Position numbers and translations under genes: made by a program. Of a DNA stretch of 64,000 nucleotides, positions 24,199-34,604 are shown piece after piece; the stretch's first letter is position 1, and each line of letters begins with the position of its first letter. Source of the DNA: Hibiscus mutabilis (Eukaryota; Streptophyta; Magnoliopsida; Malvales; Malvaceae); the NCBI GenBank assembly GCA_019671005.1, contig CM033745.1, forward strand, positions 41,461,834 to 41,525,833, read 5' to 3'. The notes under the pieces are model-generated. The model worked only from the letters and a program-made list of their open reading frames with translations. It was not told the DNA's origin and searched no databases.

Positions 24199-24203
24199 CT
24201 AAG
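24199..24203 (+). repeat. Target duplication of nested solo LTR, right (ctaag)
   Basis: Follows the solo LTR and continues into LTR3 (ctaaggctctaaatgg), matching 12967 onward in LTR2. Confidence 0.85.
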
Positions 24204-25202
24204 GCTCTAAATGGCTTTTTAGTTGGCTTAAAAATGACTAAAATGGCATATTAGGCCCAAAAAGGTGAAAACCTATTAAATGGATTAAAATGGCCCTAAA
24301 ATTTGACATGCTAGTAGATTATAGTGATTGAATATTGCTGGTAAAATTTCATTGCATTTGGACATCGTTCAACATGTTAAATTGGCTAAAAACGAGATAA
24401 AATTTGTCATTACAGTGCAGGGCATACTGATACAGGTTCACCTATTTTAGTACGGCTGTGCATATTTGGGTCAGTCAATGCTTAAGTCAACCTAGGCGTA
24501 TCGAAACGACCTAAAGGTGTTTCAATACGGAAACTCACAGAAGCATTTAAGATTTTAGTCGTATCGATACGGCTCTAGGGGCATATCGAAAGGGATCAAT
24601 GAAGGTCAACGGGTACCGGTACATCCTGAGCTATACTGAAACGAGTTCTTGAGTTGCTGAAAATTAGGTTATCACCCTTGCATGTTGTACCAATATAGTC
24701 CTCGACCATATCGAAACGAGTTTGGGCAGTGAAGTCTGGATTGCATAATCTATCTGCACCGTACCGATACGGCCTATGGTGTTTCGGTACGGGAGTAGTT
24801 AATTCTGTTATAAGTTATTAAGCATAGTATTGAAACTTTACATATTGATCACTGAAACTTGGTAAGTCTAATTGGATGGGTAAATGACATCAGATTAACA
24901 TGAAATTTTGTAGGGTGGTTAGCTATGGATTGAATTTCATTGTTGCATGGTTAAATTCTGACAAGGACCCCTAATTTCCAGAAATTGTAGTTTAGTCCCT
25001 AAAGGTGGTTAAAGTTTAAAATTGGTCTTAAATTTGATTATTATCGTTCCATATCAATTCATTGACCTAGCTTGTAGCAATGGCATCGAATTGCATAACC
25101 TAACATTGAATTTTGAATGAAATTGTTGTACATTTCACTGTATTGTTTCTTGATAACGCTTTCCGACCTGATTTTCTACTAGACCAAGAAGGGGGTGTTA
25201 TA

Positions 25203-25690
25203 GGAGCCCAAGTAGTTTTTGTAAAAAATAAAGATGGTTCCATGAGAGTATTCATTGATTACCGACAGTTGAACAAAGTAACCCTCAAGAATAAGTATCC
25301 ATTGCCAATAATAGATGACCTATTCGATTAACTCAAATATGCCTCTATGTTTTCTAAGATCGACTTAAGGTCCAGGTGCTATTAGATGAGAGTCAAAGAA
25401 TGTGATTACCAAAAACTGCTTTTTGTACAAGGTACGAGCACTATGAATTCTTGGTAATGCCCTTTGGGCTAACCAATGCATCGACAACTTTCATGGACCT
25501 AATTATTGGGTTTTTAGACCCTATCTTGACAAGTTTGTAGTGATATTCATTGATGACATCTTGATCTATTCTAAGAATACTGTTGAGCACCGAGATCATC
25601 TCCGCATTGTGTTTCAATCCCTTCGGGAAAAGCAGATTGTTTGCCAAATTCTCTAAGTGTGAGTTTTGGCTCACTAAATTTGCCTTCCTT
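25203..25690 (+). pseudogene. Tekay reverse transcriptase, copy D (5' truncated)
   Basis: Begins abruptly at G-A-Q-V-V-F-V-K-N-K-D-G-S-M-R directly after LTR3; everything upstream (primer site, gag, protease, start of RT) is missing. Continues with D-Y-R-Q-L-N-K-V-T, F-S-K-I-D-L-R-S and F-I-D-D intact at 25546-25557. Stops and a frameshift occur around 25328-25430. It differs from copies A and C at many third positions and belongs to the LTR1/LTR4 subfamily. Confidence 0.85.
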
Positions 25691-26400
25691 GGGCACATTG
25701 TATCAGTTTTAGGCATCCAAGTAGACCTGAATAAAATCCAATCCACTCTTGCTTGGCATCCACCGAAGAATATTGGTGATGTGAGAAGTTTCCTCAGTCT
25801 TACTGGTTATTATAGGAAATTCGTAAAGGGATTTGCTATGATAGCAGCTCCATTGACTAAGCTATTGAGGAAAGAAGCTCCATTTGTTTGGACCAAGGAA
25901 CAACAAAGAAGTTTCAATCGATTGAAACAAGTCTTGACACATGCACTAGTTCTAGCTCAACCCGAGTCCGGAAAGGACTATATAGTCTATAATGATGCTT
26001 CACATCTTGGGTTAGGATGTGTATTAATGAAAGAAGGCAAGGTTATAGCTTATGCTTCGAGAAAACTAAAGACACTTGAGATGAATTACCCCACTCACGA
26101 TCTAGAGTTGGTTGGAGTTATCTTTGCGTTGAAAATTTGGAGACACTATCTCTACGGAGAAAAATGCTATCTCTTCACCGATCACAAAAATCTTAAATAC
26201 TTGTTGACTGAAAATGAGTTAAACCTTCGGCAACAGAGATGGATGGAACTCCTTAAAGATTATGATCTTGTTATTGACTATCACTCGGGCAACGCCAACG
26301 TTGTGTTCGATGCACTTAGTCGCAAACCTCTACCTAGTAAGTATTGTTAATGAACATTGAAATCATATGCATTGTTTAGTACACTGACTCATTGTAATGT
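25691..26400 (+). pseudogene. Tekay RNase H, copy D
   Basis: Open stretch 25583-26350 covers the connection domain (F-L-S-L-T-G-Y-Y-R-K-F), Y-N-D-A-S-H, D-L-E-L, L-F-T-D-H-K-N-L-K-Y and A-L-S-R-K-P-L. The Glu and the Asp of T-D-H are kept; A-D-A-L is F-D-A-L. It is uninterrupted for 255 codons, the longest open stretch in the window, though without flanking function. Confidence 0.87.
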
Positions 26401-27860
26401 CATTGTATTGTAGCTCCTCGAGCTATTAATGCTCATTTTCGACTTTGGAAACATCATTATTTTGCAGCTGAGCTTTAGGCTCAGTCTACTATTGTTTCAA
26501 GAATCAAAGCATTGCAAGATCAAGACCCCAAATTCCAATCTATTGTTTCTAAATTGCCAGATAATCCTGACTTCAAAATTAATTCTAAAGGACTCCCGTG
26601 TTTCGTGATTAGGTCTATGTGCCTAATGATGAATTTCTTCACACCGATATTCTTAAAAAAGCTCATTCGAGTCCTTTTTTTGTTCACCTGGGTTCGGTAA
26701 AGATGTAAAAGGACATGAAACAAGCCATAATTTATTTTGTGTCCAAGTTCCTTATGTGCCAACGTGTTAAAGCTGAGCACCGTGTTCCAACTGGACTTTT
26801 GCAACCCATTGAATTATCACAGTGTAAGTGGGAGAAGATCACTATGGACTTTGTTAGTGGTCTACCCCTAACTCCTGCTAAAGACGATGCAATTTGGGTC
26901 ATTATGGATCGTTTCACCAAGTCAGCACATTTCTTACCAGTTAGAATGGACTACGACCTTCCTAAGTTGGTTAACTTGTATATCAGGGAAGTTATCCGAC
27001 ACCACAAAGTACCACAATGTATCATCTCCGATCGAGATCCCCAATTTGCTTCTAGATTCTAGAGAACATTGCAAGGAGCTTAGGGCACCAGAGTTAATCT
27101 TAGTACTACTTTTCACCCTCAATTCGATGGCCAGTCAAAATGGTAATTTAGATTCTAGAAGACATGCTACGTGCATGTACCATTGATTTCGGCGGATCTT
27201 GGGAAAAATCCCTACCACTCATCGAGTTTGCTTATAACAATAGCTGCCAAACCTTTATTAAGATTTCATCGTATGAAGCATTGTATGGCAGACACTGTAG
27301 AACACCATTGTGTTGGTCTGAACTTGGTGAATGCAAGGTGTTGGGCCCTAACTTACTTTGGGAAATCGAAGAATGGGTTGCCATCATTCATGACCGCTTA
27401 AAAGATGTCTTTGACCAACAAAAGGCCTATGCTGATCTTAAGCAAAGGGATATACAATATGAAGTTGGTGAGAAAGCCTTTCTCAAAGTTTCCCTGTGGA
27501 AGAAAGTTATGAGGTTTGGCAAAAAGGGGAAGCTTAGTCCCCGATTCATTGGACTTTTTGAGGTCATCGAGAAAGTTGGCCCTATGGCTTATCGGTTTTT
27601 GTTACCCTTAAAGCTAAGCAAGATCCATGATGTATCCATGTATTGTTACCCTTTGCATGTATCGATGCTTCGAAAGTACCGGTTTAGATTCTTGCAAAGG
27701 AAGTTAAAAGACTTCACAGTAAATTCGTTCACTTGGTTAAAGTGCTTTAGACGAGCCACACTGTTGAAGAAGCAACCTAGGAATCAGAGGAGACGATGAA
27801 AGAGCAATACCCTCATCTCTTCGGTTCAGGTAAAATTTGAGGATAAATTTTTCTTCAAGG
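26401..27860 (+). pseudogene. Tekay integrase, copy D
   Basis: Zinc region with a deletion near 26705: the Y-K-D-L...W-W-P block is largely lost, leaving M-K-Q-A-I and C-Q-R-V-K-A-E-H-R-V-P. The core is open 26715-27062 with M-D-F-V-S-G-L-P and I-S-D-R-D-P. The catalytic Glu region reads G-Q-S-K-W (about 27130), so the Glu is Lys. Open stretch 27164-27799 carries the end of the core and the C-terminal module, but the part after I-H-D-V is rearranged: a short repeat of the H-V-S-M segment and loss of the Y-E-E-E-P block. Ends at the purine tract before LTR4. Confidence 0.85.
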
Positions 27861-27868
27861 GGGAGAGT

Positions 27869-30504
27869 TGTAACACCCTGAAAATTGATCTAGTCAAAAT
27901 TGGGTTCTGGTGATCAAAAACCCTACACTAAAAATGTTCAAATATTGCATTGACACTGATCGTGTGGTCAATTATTTTGATGATGGACTCTAATTAAGTC
28001 AATTCATAGTTTAAGGACCTTATTGAATTTATTGAAAATTTAGAAAGTGGCTAAATTGTGAAATTTGGAAGTTTAGGGGGTAAAAGTATAAAGCATTGGG
28101 AGTTGAGGGACTAACCTTGCAATTAGCCCCTCCCCAAGCTTAATCACAACATACATGGGGCATGGAAATTGGATTCCTTCACCTGGAGGAAACTCCCAAT
28201 TGAAAGTGGAAAATAGAAAGGGAGTTAGGATAACTTACCTAGTTATCCATTTTAGCAAAGTATCATCTTCATCTTCAACCTTTTCTTTAGAACAAGCAAG
28301 CATTTCCATTAAAGTTTGATATTAAGCTTAGGTTTTCTTTGATCCAACGATTCCATTGAATAGCCATCGGTTGGGTAAGCTTAAGCCCCCAAACAATTAA
28401 TCAATTCCATAGATAAATTATGTTTAATTTTAAGCTAAAGTTTTGACCATCTAAGGTAACCTAGAGCTTTCAAGGCTTTAGTCCATGGAGACCTAATAGC
28501 TAATTGCTATTTTGAGCTTAGATATTGAATTTGATATCGTTATATTGATTACAGTATTGTATTATCGATTCTAATAATCTCCTATTGTATTTGCCTATCT
28601 CAAGAATTGGAGAAAGGCAATTCATCATCTCCAACAAAAGCTAGGAGCAAGGGAGTGGTCATCCGAGAGCTGTAGGAGCCTCGAAAATCAAGGTGAGTGT
28701 AGTCGGAGTCTCAGAATTAAGCTAGGTGCTTTTTTCGATTCCCATTGACATTGATTTTTGTATAACTAATGTTGTGCCTATGGATATCGCATCGAATCTC
28801 TTAGGAGATTACATTGGTAAGCATCGGTAAGTATTGCATTGAATTATTGTTCATAGAAACATTGTTATTGTTACCGGTCTCATTGAAACATCGAAATATA
28901 TAAACATTAACCATCGGACATTGATATTATTGTTGTCATTGAACATCGACATTGTCATTGTTATGGCCATTGTTATAGATATTATTATTGAACAATGGAA
29001 TTGGTATTGATATTGTTATCGAAATTTTGATATTGAATCATTGACTATTGATATTGCTATTAAGAAATATTGAACTTTGAAAGTGCTACTGAACCTTGGA
29101 TATGAAAGGACATTGGATACAATTGGCATGACATAGAATTCATGAGCTCATTGGTACGAGTGGACTACAACCCTTGGCTATGGCCTTTATTGTGGCAAGG
29201 TGGAGGGATGTTGTGATATTGGTCAATTGGCGAGGTAGAAGGACTATACCATTCATTGATTTGGTGAGGCATAGGAATTCTTGTATCCACTATCTTGATT
29301 CGATCCAAGGGATAATAATGAAATATGATTATTATTGTCATTATGCATTGTTATACGTTTGTCATTGTCATTACATGATTTGGAATGCATTTCATTATAT
29401 TGGTTATAGTTTAAGACTACCTCACTAGGAAAAATATGCCTAATGCATTTCATCTCATGTATTACAGGTTGAAGGATTCATCATTATGAGATTGGAGAAG
29501 TTGGAGGGTTTTGGCAAGTCGCTACAAGTCTACAAGTAATGTATATCGATCCTACATACTCCTAGTATAGTGGCAAAGTATTTGGATTAGTCACTTTTAG
29601 CACTTTTGGTATGTTCATATTGCACATGGTTTGTATAAAGGCTAAAGGCCCTAAATGTTATTTAAAGTAGGCTAAAAGTGGTAAAACTAACATATTTGGC
29701 TTAAAAAGGTGAAAACCTAGTAAACGGATTCGGGTGACCATGAAATTTGGCATGCTATTAGATTATGTTGTTGTAAACTTGCTGGTAAAATCTCATTGCA
29801 TTTGGACAAGGTATGATAGGTCAATTTGGATAAAAACCAGTTAAAAATTGTCATTACAGTACAAGGCGTATTGATACAGGTCATGGAGTATATATACGGG
29901 TGTGAATATTGGGACCAAGTCAAAGCTGATCAATTAGGCGTATCGATATGGTCAAAGGGTGTTCCGGTATAAAAGTCAGCACTAGAATATGGTTGTAAAA
30001 TTGCATTGATACGGCTCAAAGGCGTATTGAAATAGACGTAGTCATACCTATACGACCAAGACTGTATCGATATGGCCTCTTCGAGTATCGGTACGGTGAC
30101 AAGTATTTCAGTTAATAACTTTGATATTAATTCTGAAAAATTGTATTTTGGTCATTGATTGTTAATTAGTCTAATTGAATGAGTAAATGATCTCTAAATG
30201 ACATGAAAATTCGTATAATTACCAATTATTGGATGAATTTAATTATGGTATAGTTACTTTCATTGTAGGACCCCTATTTTATTAAATTTGCAAATTAATC
30301 CCTAAAACTTGTAAAAGTTCAAAATTGGTCCTAAATTCAAGTCTAATAAGTTATATCGAATCACCGCTTCCCTTTATAAATCTAGGACACCAAATCAATC
30401 ATTGCATAGGTCTTGGTTTATTAAATTACTATTCTGATCATCGTATTGATCATCAGTAACACACTCCGACCTTGTTTCCTACCAGGTTGGGAAGGGGTGT
30501 TACA
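27869..30504 (+). repeat. LTR4 (2636 bp), right end of the array
   Basis: TGTAACACCC start after cttcaagggggagagt, and GGGGTGTTACA end. Same subfamily as LTR1 over the first 900 bp. Contains donor-like GTGAGT (28693), CTCACT plus a hairpin with a decayed left arm (29423-29442), acceptor TTACAG (29467), the conserved box (29559-29574), a run of gta-yyg-atac phrases (29870-30100) and a terminal hairpin (30466-30490). Confidence 0.92.
28693..29467 (+). other. Predicted LTR intron, LTR4
   Basis: CAAG|GTGAGTG donor and ATTACAG acceptor, 775 nt. The conserved box begins 92 nt downstream of the acceptor. Confidence 0.5.
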
Positions 30505-30509
30505 AGAAC
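30505..30509 (+). repeat. 5-bp target-site repeat (agaac), right copy
   Basis: Identical to 352-356. It follows the TGTTACA end of LTR4. Confidence 0.8.
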
Positions 30510-30752
30510 GATGAGAAATTCTAGGTTATCACAAAACATGTGGGGAAAGTACCTTTTAAATAAGGTGTCCCAGAAAAAAGGAAAAGACACTATATGCATT
30601 ATGGAATAATAGAAAACCTTCCTACAACTACTTAAAAGAGTGTGGGTGTCTTGTCAAAGTAATGACTCATTTACTGAAGCAAATGAAAATAAATCCTAAA
30701 ATAGTGGATTGTATTTTCATCAGTTATGCTTGCCACAACAATAATGGTAATA
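30505..30752 (+). pseudogene. Ty1/copia integrase fragment
   Basis: Plus-strand copia pol with one frameshift: Q-N-M-W-G-K near 30535, Y-L-L-N-K-V-S-Q-K-K, then A-L-W-N-N-R-K-P-S-Y-N-Y-L-K (about 30597-30640) and G-C-L-V-K-V, ending I-V-D-C-I-F-I-S-Y-A. This is the stretch of copia integrase C-terminal to the catalytic core (family pattern P-Y-E-L-W-K-G-R-K-P-S-Y-K-Y-L-K-V-W-G-C). It is interrupted at 30757 by element E and continues at 34605. Confidence 0.85.
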
Positions 30753-30757
30753 GTATT

Positions 30758-33700
30758 TGTAAAACCCCAAATAAAATCATTAGAGAGTTTAAGTGATGAG
30801 AATAAATTGAATTGATTTGCTAATAACTTTTATACAAAATTTGAGGGACTAATTAGAGTGAATTGAAAAGTGGGAAGCTTTAATAAAGGGACTAAAAAGA
30901 ATACTTCTTAAAAGAGAAGGATTGCATGGTTATTAGAATATTAAGTGTGGACATAACAGATGTCCATTCCTCCTTATAGGATCGGGTAAATTAGGAGAAT
31001 CATCTCCTTTGTGCTAGCTAAACCAAAACTAGAGAGTGATAAAGAGATTAGTGAGATAAAGCTTGAAACCATGGAATGAGCTTAATTTGAAGATTGATTT
31101 TAACTCTTGACATATTGGAAAGGTAAATTTATATACTTATCGAATTGTTGTTAATGGATATCGAATGGATTGAATTTTTGGTAGAATATTTTGAAAGAAT
31201 TAATGGATGCATCAAGTTAGATTGTTTTTGATTCGAATTGCTGGATATGAGATATTTGAAAATAGCATTGAATGGTTGGATACATGTATTGATGAGTGTG
31301 TTTATGTTAAGAGCTATATAGAGAATTATTTGGAAACTGTTTTGAACAACTTAGAATCATTGAAATGAAGTAGATGGTTGTTGTAATGGAATAAGGTCCC
31401 TTGTGTGTGGGTAATTGCTAGAAATTTTGAAGGATGATCCTCTGCATGATTATTAAGACTAATTATTAATCGAATTAGGTAATTAACTACATTTGTGTGA
31501 AAAACAGAATTTTTAAGTGACTAATTAACATTGGGACTGCTCTGTTTTGAATCAAGGGATTGTTAAATTGAATTCTAGATGAATAGTTTGGATAGATAGA
31601 ATAATTGCAGCTGTTGAATAGTCTAATAAACAACTTAATTTTGATGAATTTGGGCTGTTTCGATCAGCCTTGTTTGAAAGCTAAAAGTCGGCTTGTTTGT
31701 TAGTGAAATTGGTAATGTTAAGTAGGATTGTAGTCACTTTTAGTTATCAGAATTGTTGAAACTGTTTGGTACCTATGAGAGCATGATTGTTAGTGTGATA
31801 ATCTTATAATGAACAATAGAAAGCTTGGGAAAAATGATTTGTATGTGAATGAATTGTGAAAGTTGAATGTTTGGTAATGTCTAATAACAAATATGTAATT
31901 TGTTAGATCGTGAAGAAGTAGAAGAGAAAAGGGCCAACGTTGATCCTGAAGTCGATAAGCAAAAAGGATTAGTAATTCAGGAACGTCAATAGCTCGGAAA
32001 ACTTGTGAGTAAAGTTTAAAGCCTCGAAAGGGAACCTTTAACCCTTCCGAGCATTGTTTTCAATTGCTATGTTTAGAAGTTAATTTATTGATTGGCTTAA
32101 GCTATTGAATTGCAAGCGAAGAAATGAGGTATGTTTGCCTATAGCAAAGTTTTGTTTGCATCATGAAAGTTAAAGCATGCTTACATTAATTGATTGATCA
32201 TGTTGATTTGTGATATAATCGAATAAATAAAGTAGATTTTGCGATGAATGGTGTAGAGATTCTTGAGCATACGAAACGGATCTTATTAAAGGTTAAATTG
32301 AATTCAATGCAAGAATGGTACAGATGAATTTCATTTTGATTCGGCCTAGGGCCGATGATTATGATATGGGAGACTTGGTCTCTAATGAAATGTTTTTAAA
32401 GACCCTAATGAAAGCATTGAGGGAAAAAGGCACAAGAATGTGCAAATTGATTGCATTGAACTCATGCTAAGCATTGAATAAAGGATTATTAAATGAAAGC
32501 CTTGGTCTCGAGTCTATTATAGATATAGTTGGCATGCCATAGAGTCCATAGAGCTCAGTGTCGGGGATTGGACTATGGTCTAGGACAAAGGTCCCTAATG
32601 GGCGACATTAGGAGGGATGTATATGTGGTCACTTGGCGAAAATAGAAGGAAATGGCCTCATGGGCGACAGTTGGTTGGGGACTCGTGTATCTAGAGTAGA
32701 TAGTCAAGTCACAAGGCTATGAAATTCATTAATTGATTAAAAGAAAGAAAGTAACAAATTATTAATGGACTCTTTTGGAAAGTGTATAATTCCTAGTAAT
32801 GGATCAATATCTAATTGATATAATCTATTATATATAAGGAGCCTTATTATAATATCCATGAATGATTGGTTGAATTTCTCGTTGTTTGTATAATTTTGAT
32901 CAATGTTTAAGTGAATGAGACATGTTATATTAGAATGTTGAATGTTATGCTAAGCTTTAAACTTGCTCACTAAGCATATGCTTACTAAATGTCTCTTCAC
33001 TGGGTAGGCTAATTGAAGACAACTTTTTGTTAGGGGAAGCTTGATCTAGTCACTCTTACCTAACAAGTATGTTTTGTTAATAGTTTTAGAACTCCTATGA
33101 TGGTGGCATTCTGTTTGTAAATATGAATGAATTTTTGATGCTTTCCCAGTCTGTATATCTAAAAGGCCATTTAATTCAGTTTGTATCCATGTGGTTGATG
33201 ATGTTTGCTTGATAAATGATCTTGATGCATGGTTGTTTGATCTCCTTAGATTCTAGATAATTAATTTGAAATCGATGCCCTCATAAACCATGATTTGACT
33301 TGGAATTAGAGTTAAATGATTAAGTTAGAAATCACATAGACACTAAATTTACTTATGTTCTGATAGGTTCTATATTGGTTGATAGTTCGAAAATCTGGTT
33401 TCATAGGGCTTAAAAATTGAGATTTGTTTGTGGAAATACACTTTGGTATTTGTTTGTCTTAACAGTTTGACTGAATATCTTATTGAATTTGGGCCGTTTA
33501 CTTCGAGATTAATTTCTAATTGGTCTTCAAGTATAAACTATATTAGCATTTCTTTAAAATTGTGGTAAACTTTAAGTGGTTTTAGATTCATGTGAATTTT
33601 TTGTGTTTGACTGGTGTTTTTAGGGAACTATTAGAACAAGTTTATTATCAATTCTTCTAATTAGGTCAACATTTCAAATGCTTGCTTGTTCCTTAAGTAA

Positions 33701-33800
33701 TCTCTATTTCTTGACTAATTCGAATGGTTAGATTATACTTCCAATCGTCCTTCCTTGTATGATAATCTTAGTTCCTTCTAAGCCTAATTTAAGATGTAAT
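30758..33800 (+). repeat. 5' LTR of element E (about 3.0 kb)
   Basis: Starts TGTAAAACCCC. The right end is set by the copy at 34599 and by the primer site following. A different family from LTR1-4 and B, but with the same modules: GTGAGT (32005), the ggcatgccatagagtcc block (32531), CTCACT plus the 14-bp palindrome TAAGCATATGCTTA (32971-32984), AG at 33007 and the box at 33092-33107. Confidence 0.88.
32005..33007 (+). other. Predicted LTR intron, element E
   Basis: GTGAGT donor after aaactt. The acceptor-like GGGTAG follows a ctcttcac stretch. TACTAAA just after the hairpin resembles a branch point. 1003 nt; the conserved box begins 85 nt after the acceptor. Confidence 0.42.
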
Positions 33801-33805
33801 GTTTT

Positions 33806-33818
33806 TGGTAATCAGAGC
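33806..33818 (+). other. Primer-binding site, element E (one-base insertion)
   Basis: tggtaatcagagc, the iMet site TGGTATCAGAGC with one extra a, shortly after the LTR end. Confidence 0.8.
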
Positions 33819-33859
33819 TATGGTTGTATGATCATAAGGCTTGTACATTGTTTGTTTGA

Positions 33860-34159
33860 ATGCCACCTAGGAGTTAGTCTATGGTGACTTAGATCTGATC
33901 AAGCTTCTTTTACTCTTATTTTAGAATTTCTGAAACAAGGTTGGGGAAGGATAATGAAAGCTCAACCGGCTCCTCCAATGAAGGAGGAAGTGTGAGGATG
34001 AACCAAGATCCTCCAAAAGCCGCTGAACCTCAACAAGTTCAGCAAGAAGTCTTGGTAATCCATCCCGTTCAACAGGAATGCTTCTCAAGTTTAAAAGAAA
34101 TGTTTGATCAAACGATCGTCTCTGTGAGAGAAAATCCCCCTACTCCTCTTATTCCTCTT
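33860..34159 (+). pseudogene. Start of gag, element E
   Basis: ATG at 33860 begins M-P-P-R, the usual Tekay gag start (R-S-* here). After a frameshift, 33941-34159 reads through a low-complexity, Ser/Gly- and Gln-rich N-terminal region (S-S-T-G-S-S-N-E-G-G, then Q-Q-V-Q-Q-E-V) and into F-S-S-L-K-E-M-F-D-Q. It is cut off by the LTR fragment at 34160. No function is possible. Confidence 0.7.
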
Positions 34160-34599
34160 GGTTCTATATTGGTTGTTAGATCGAAAATCTAGTTTCATAG
34201 GGCTTTAAAGAATTGAGATTTGTTTGTGGAAATACACTTTGGTATTTGTTTGTCTTAACAGTTTGACTAAATATCTTATTGAATTTGGGCCGTTTACTTT
34301 GAGATTAATTTCTAATTGGTCTTCAAGTATAAAGCTATATTAGCGTTTCTTTAAAATTGTGGTAATATTTAAGTGGTTTTAGATTCATGTGAAATTTTTG
34401 GTGTTTGACTGGTGTTTTTAGGGAACTATTAGAACAAGTTTAATATCAATTCTTCTAATTAGGTCAACATCTCAAATGATTGCTTGTTCCTTAAGTAATC
34501 TCTATTTCTTGACTAATTCGAATGGTTAGATTATACTTCCAATCGTCATTCCTTGTATGATAATCTTAGTTCCTTCTAAGCCTAATTTAAGATGTTACA
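34160..34599 (+). repeat. Truncated 3' LTR of element E
   Basis: Matches the last 435 bp of the 5' LTR (33366-33800) with a few differences and retains the correct TGTTACA end that the 5' copy has lost. Confidence 0.9.
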
Positions 34600-34604
34600 G
34601 TATT

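Larger units (their letters stand above)
18798..25202 (+). repeat. LTR3, interrupted by a nested solo LTR
   Basis: TGTAACATCCC start and ...GTGTTATA end. Without the nested insert and its duplicated 5 bp the LTR is about 2835 bp and parallels LTR2. The right end abuts RT sequence of copy D with no primer site or gag between, so a deletion or recombination junction lies at 25202/25203. Confidence 0.9.
357..30504 (+). mobile_element. Tandem Tekay/Del-type Ty3-gypsy array (4 LTRs, 3 internal regions)
   Basis: Seen in sequence: four related LTRs begin TGTAACA at 357, 11143, 18798 and 27869. Internal regions follow the first three: gag to integrase (A), gag to integrase (C) and RT to integrase (D). 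Each internal region ends in a purine-rich tract directly before the next LTR, so neighbouring units share an LTR as in a recombined tandem. The outermost boundaries are flanked by the same 5 bp, agaac, at 352-356 and 30505-30509. LTR1 and LTR4 form one subfamily, LTR2 and LTR3 another. The iMet-type primer site and the integrase C-terminal module place the elements in the Tekay/Del chromoviruses. All coding sequence is broken. Confidence 0.88.
30758..34599 (+). mobile_element. Collapsed Tekay-like element E
   Basis: Structure: complete LTR, primer site, start of gag, then directly the last 440 bp of a second LTR. A perfect 5-bp duplication gtatt (30753-30757 and 34600-34604) bounds it. The missing middle (most of gag, all of pol, most of the 3' LTR) was lost by one deletion. 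It sits in the copia relic between integrase and the later pol part. Confidence 0.9.

Noticed and set aside
25583..26350. Longest open frame (255 codons) as an active gene
   Set aside because: It is the RNase H segment of copy D; the flanking RT and integrase are broken, so it is not an independent gene.
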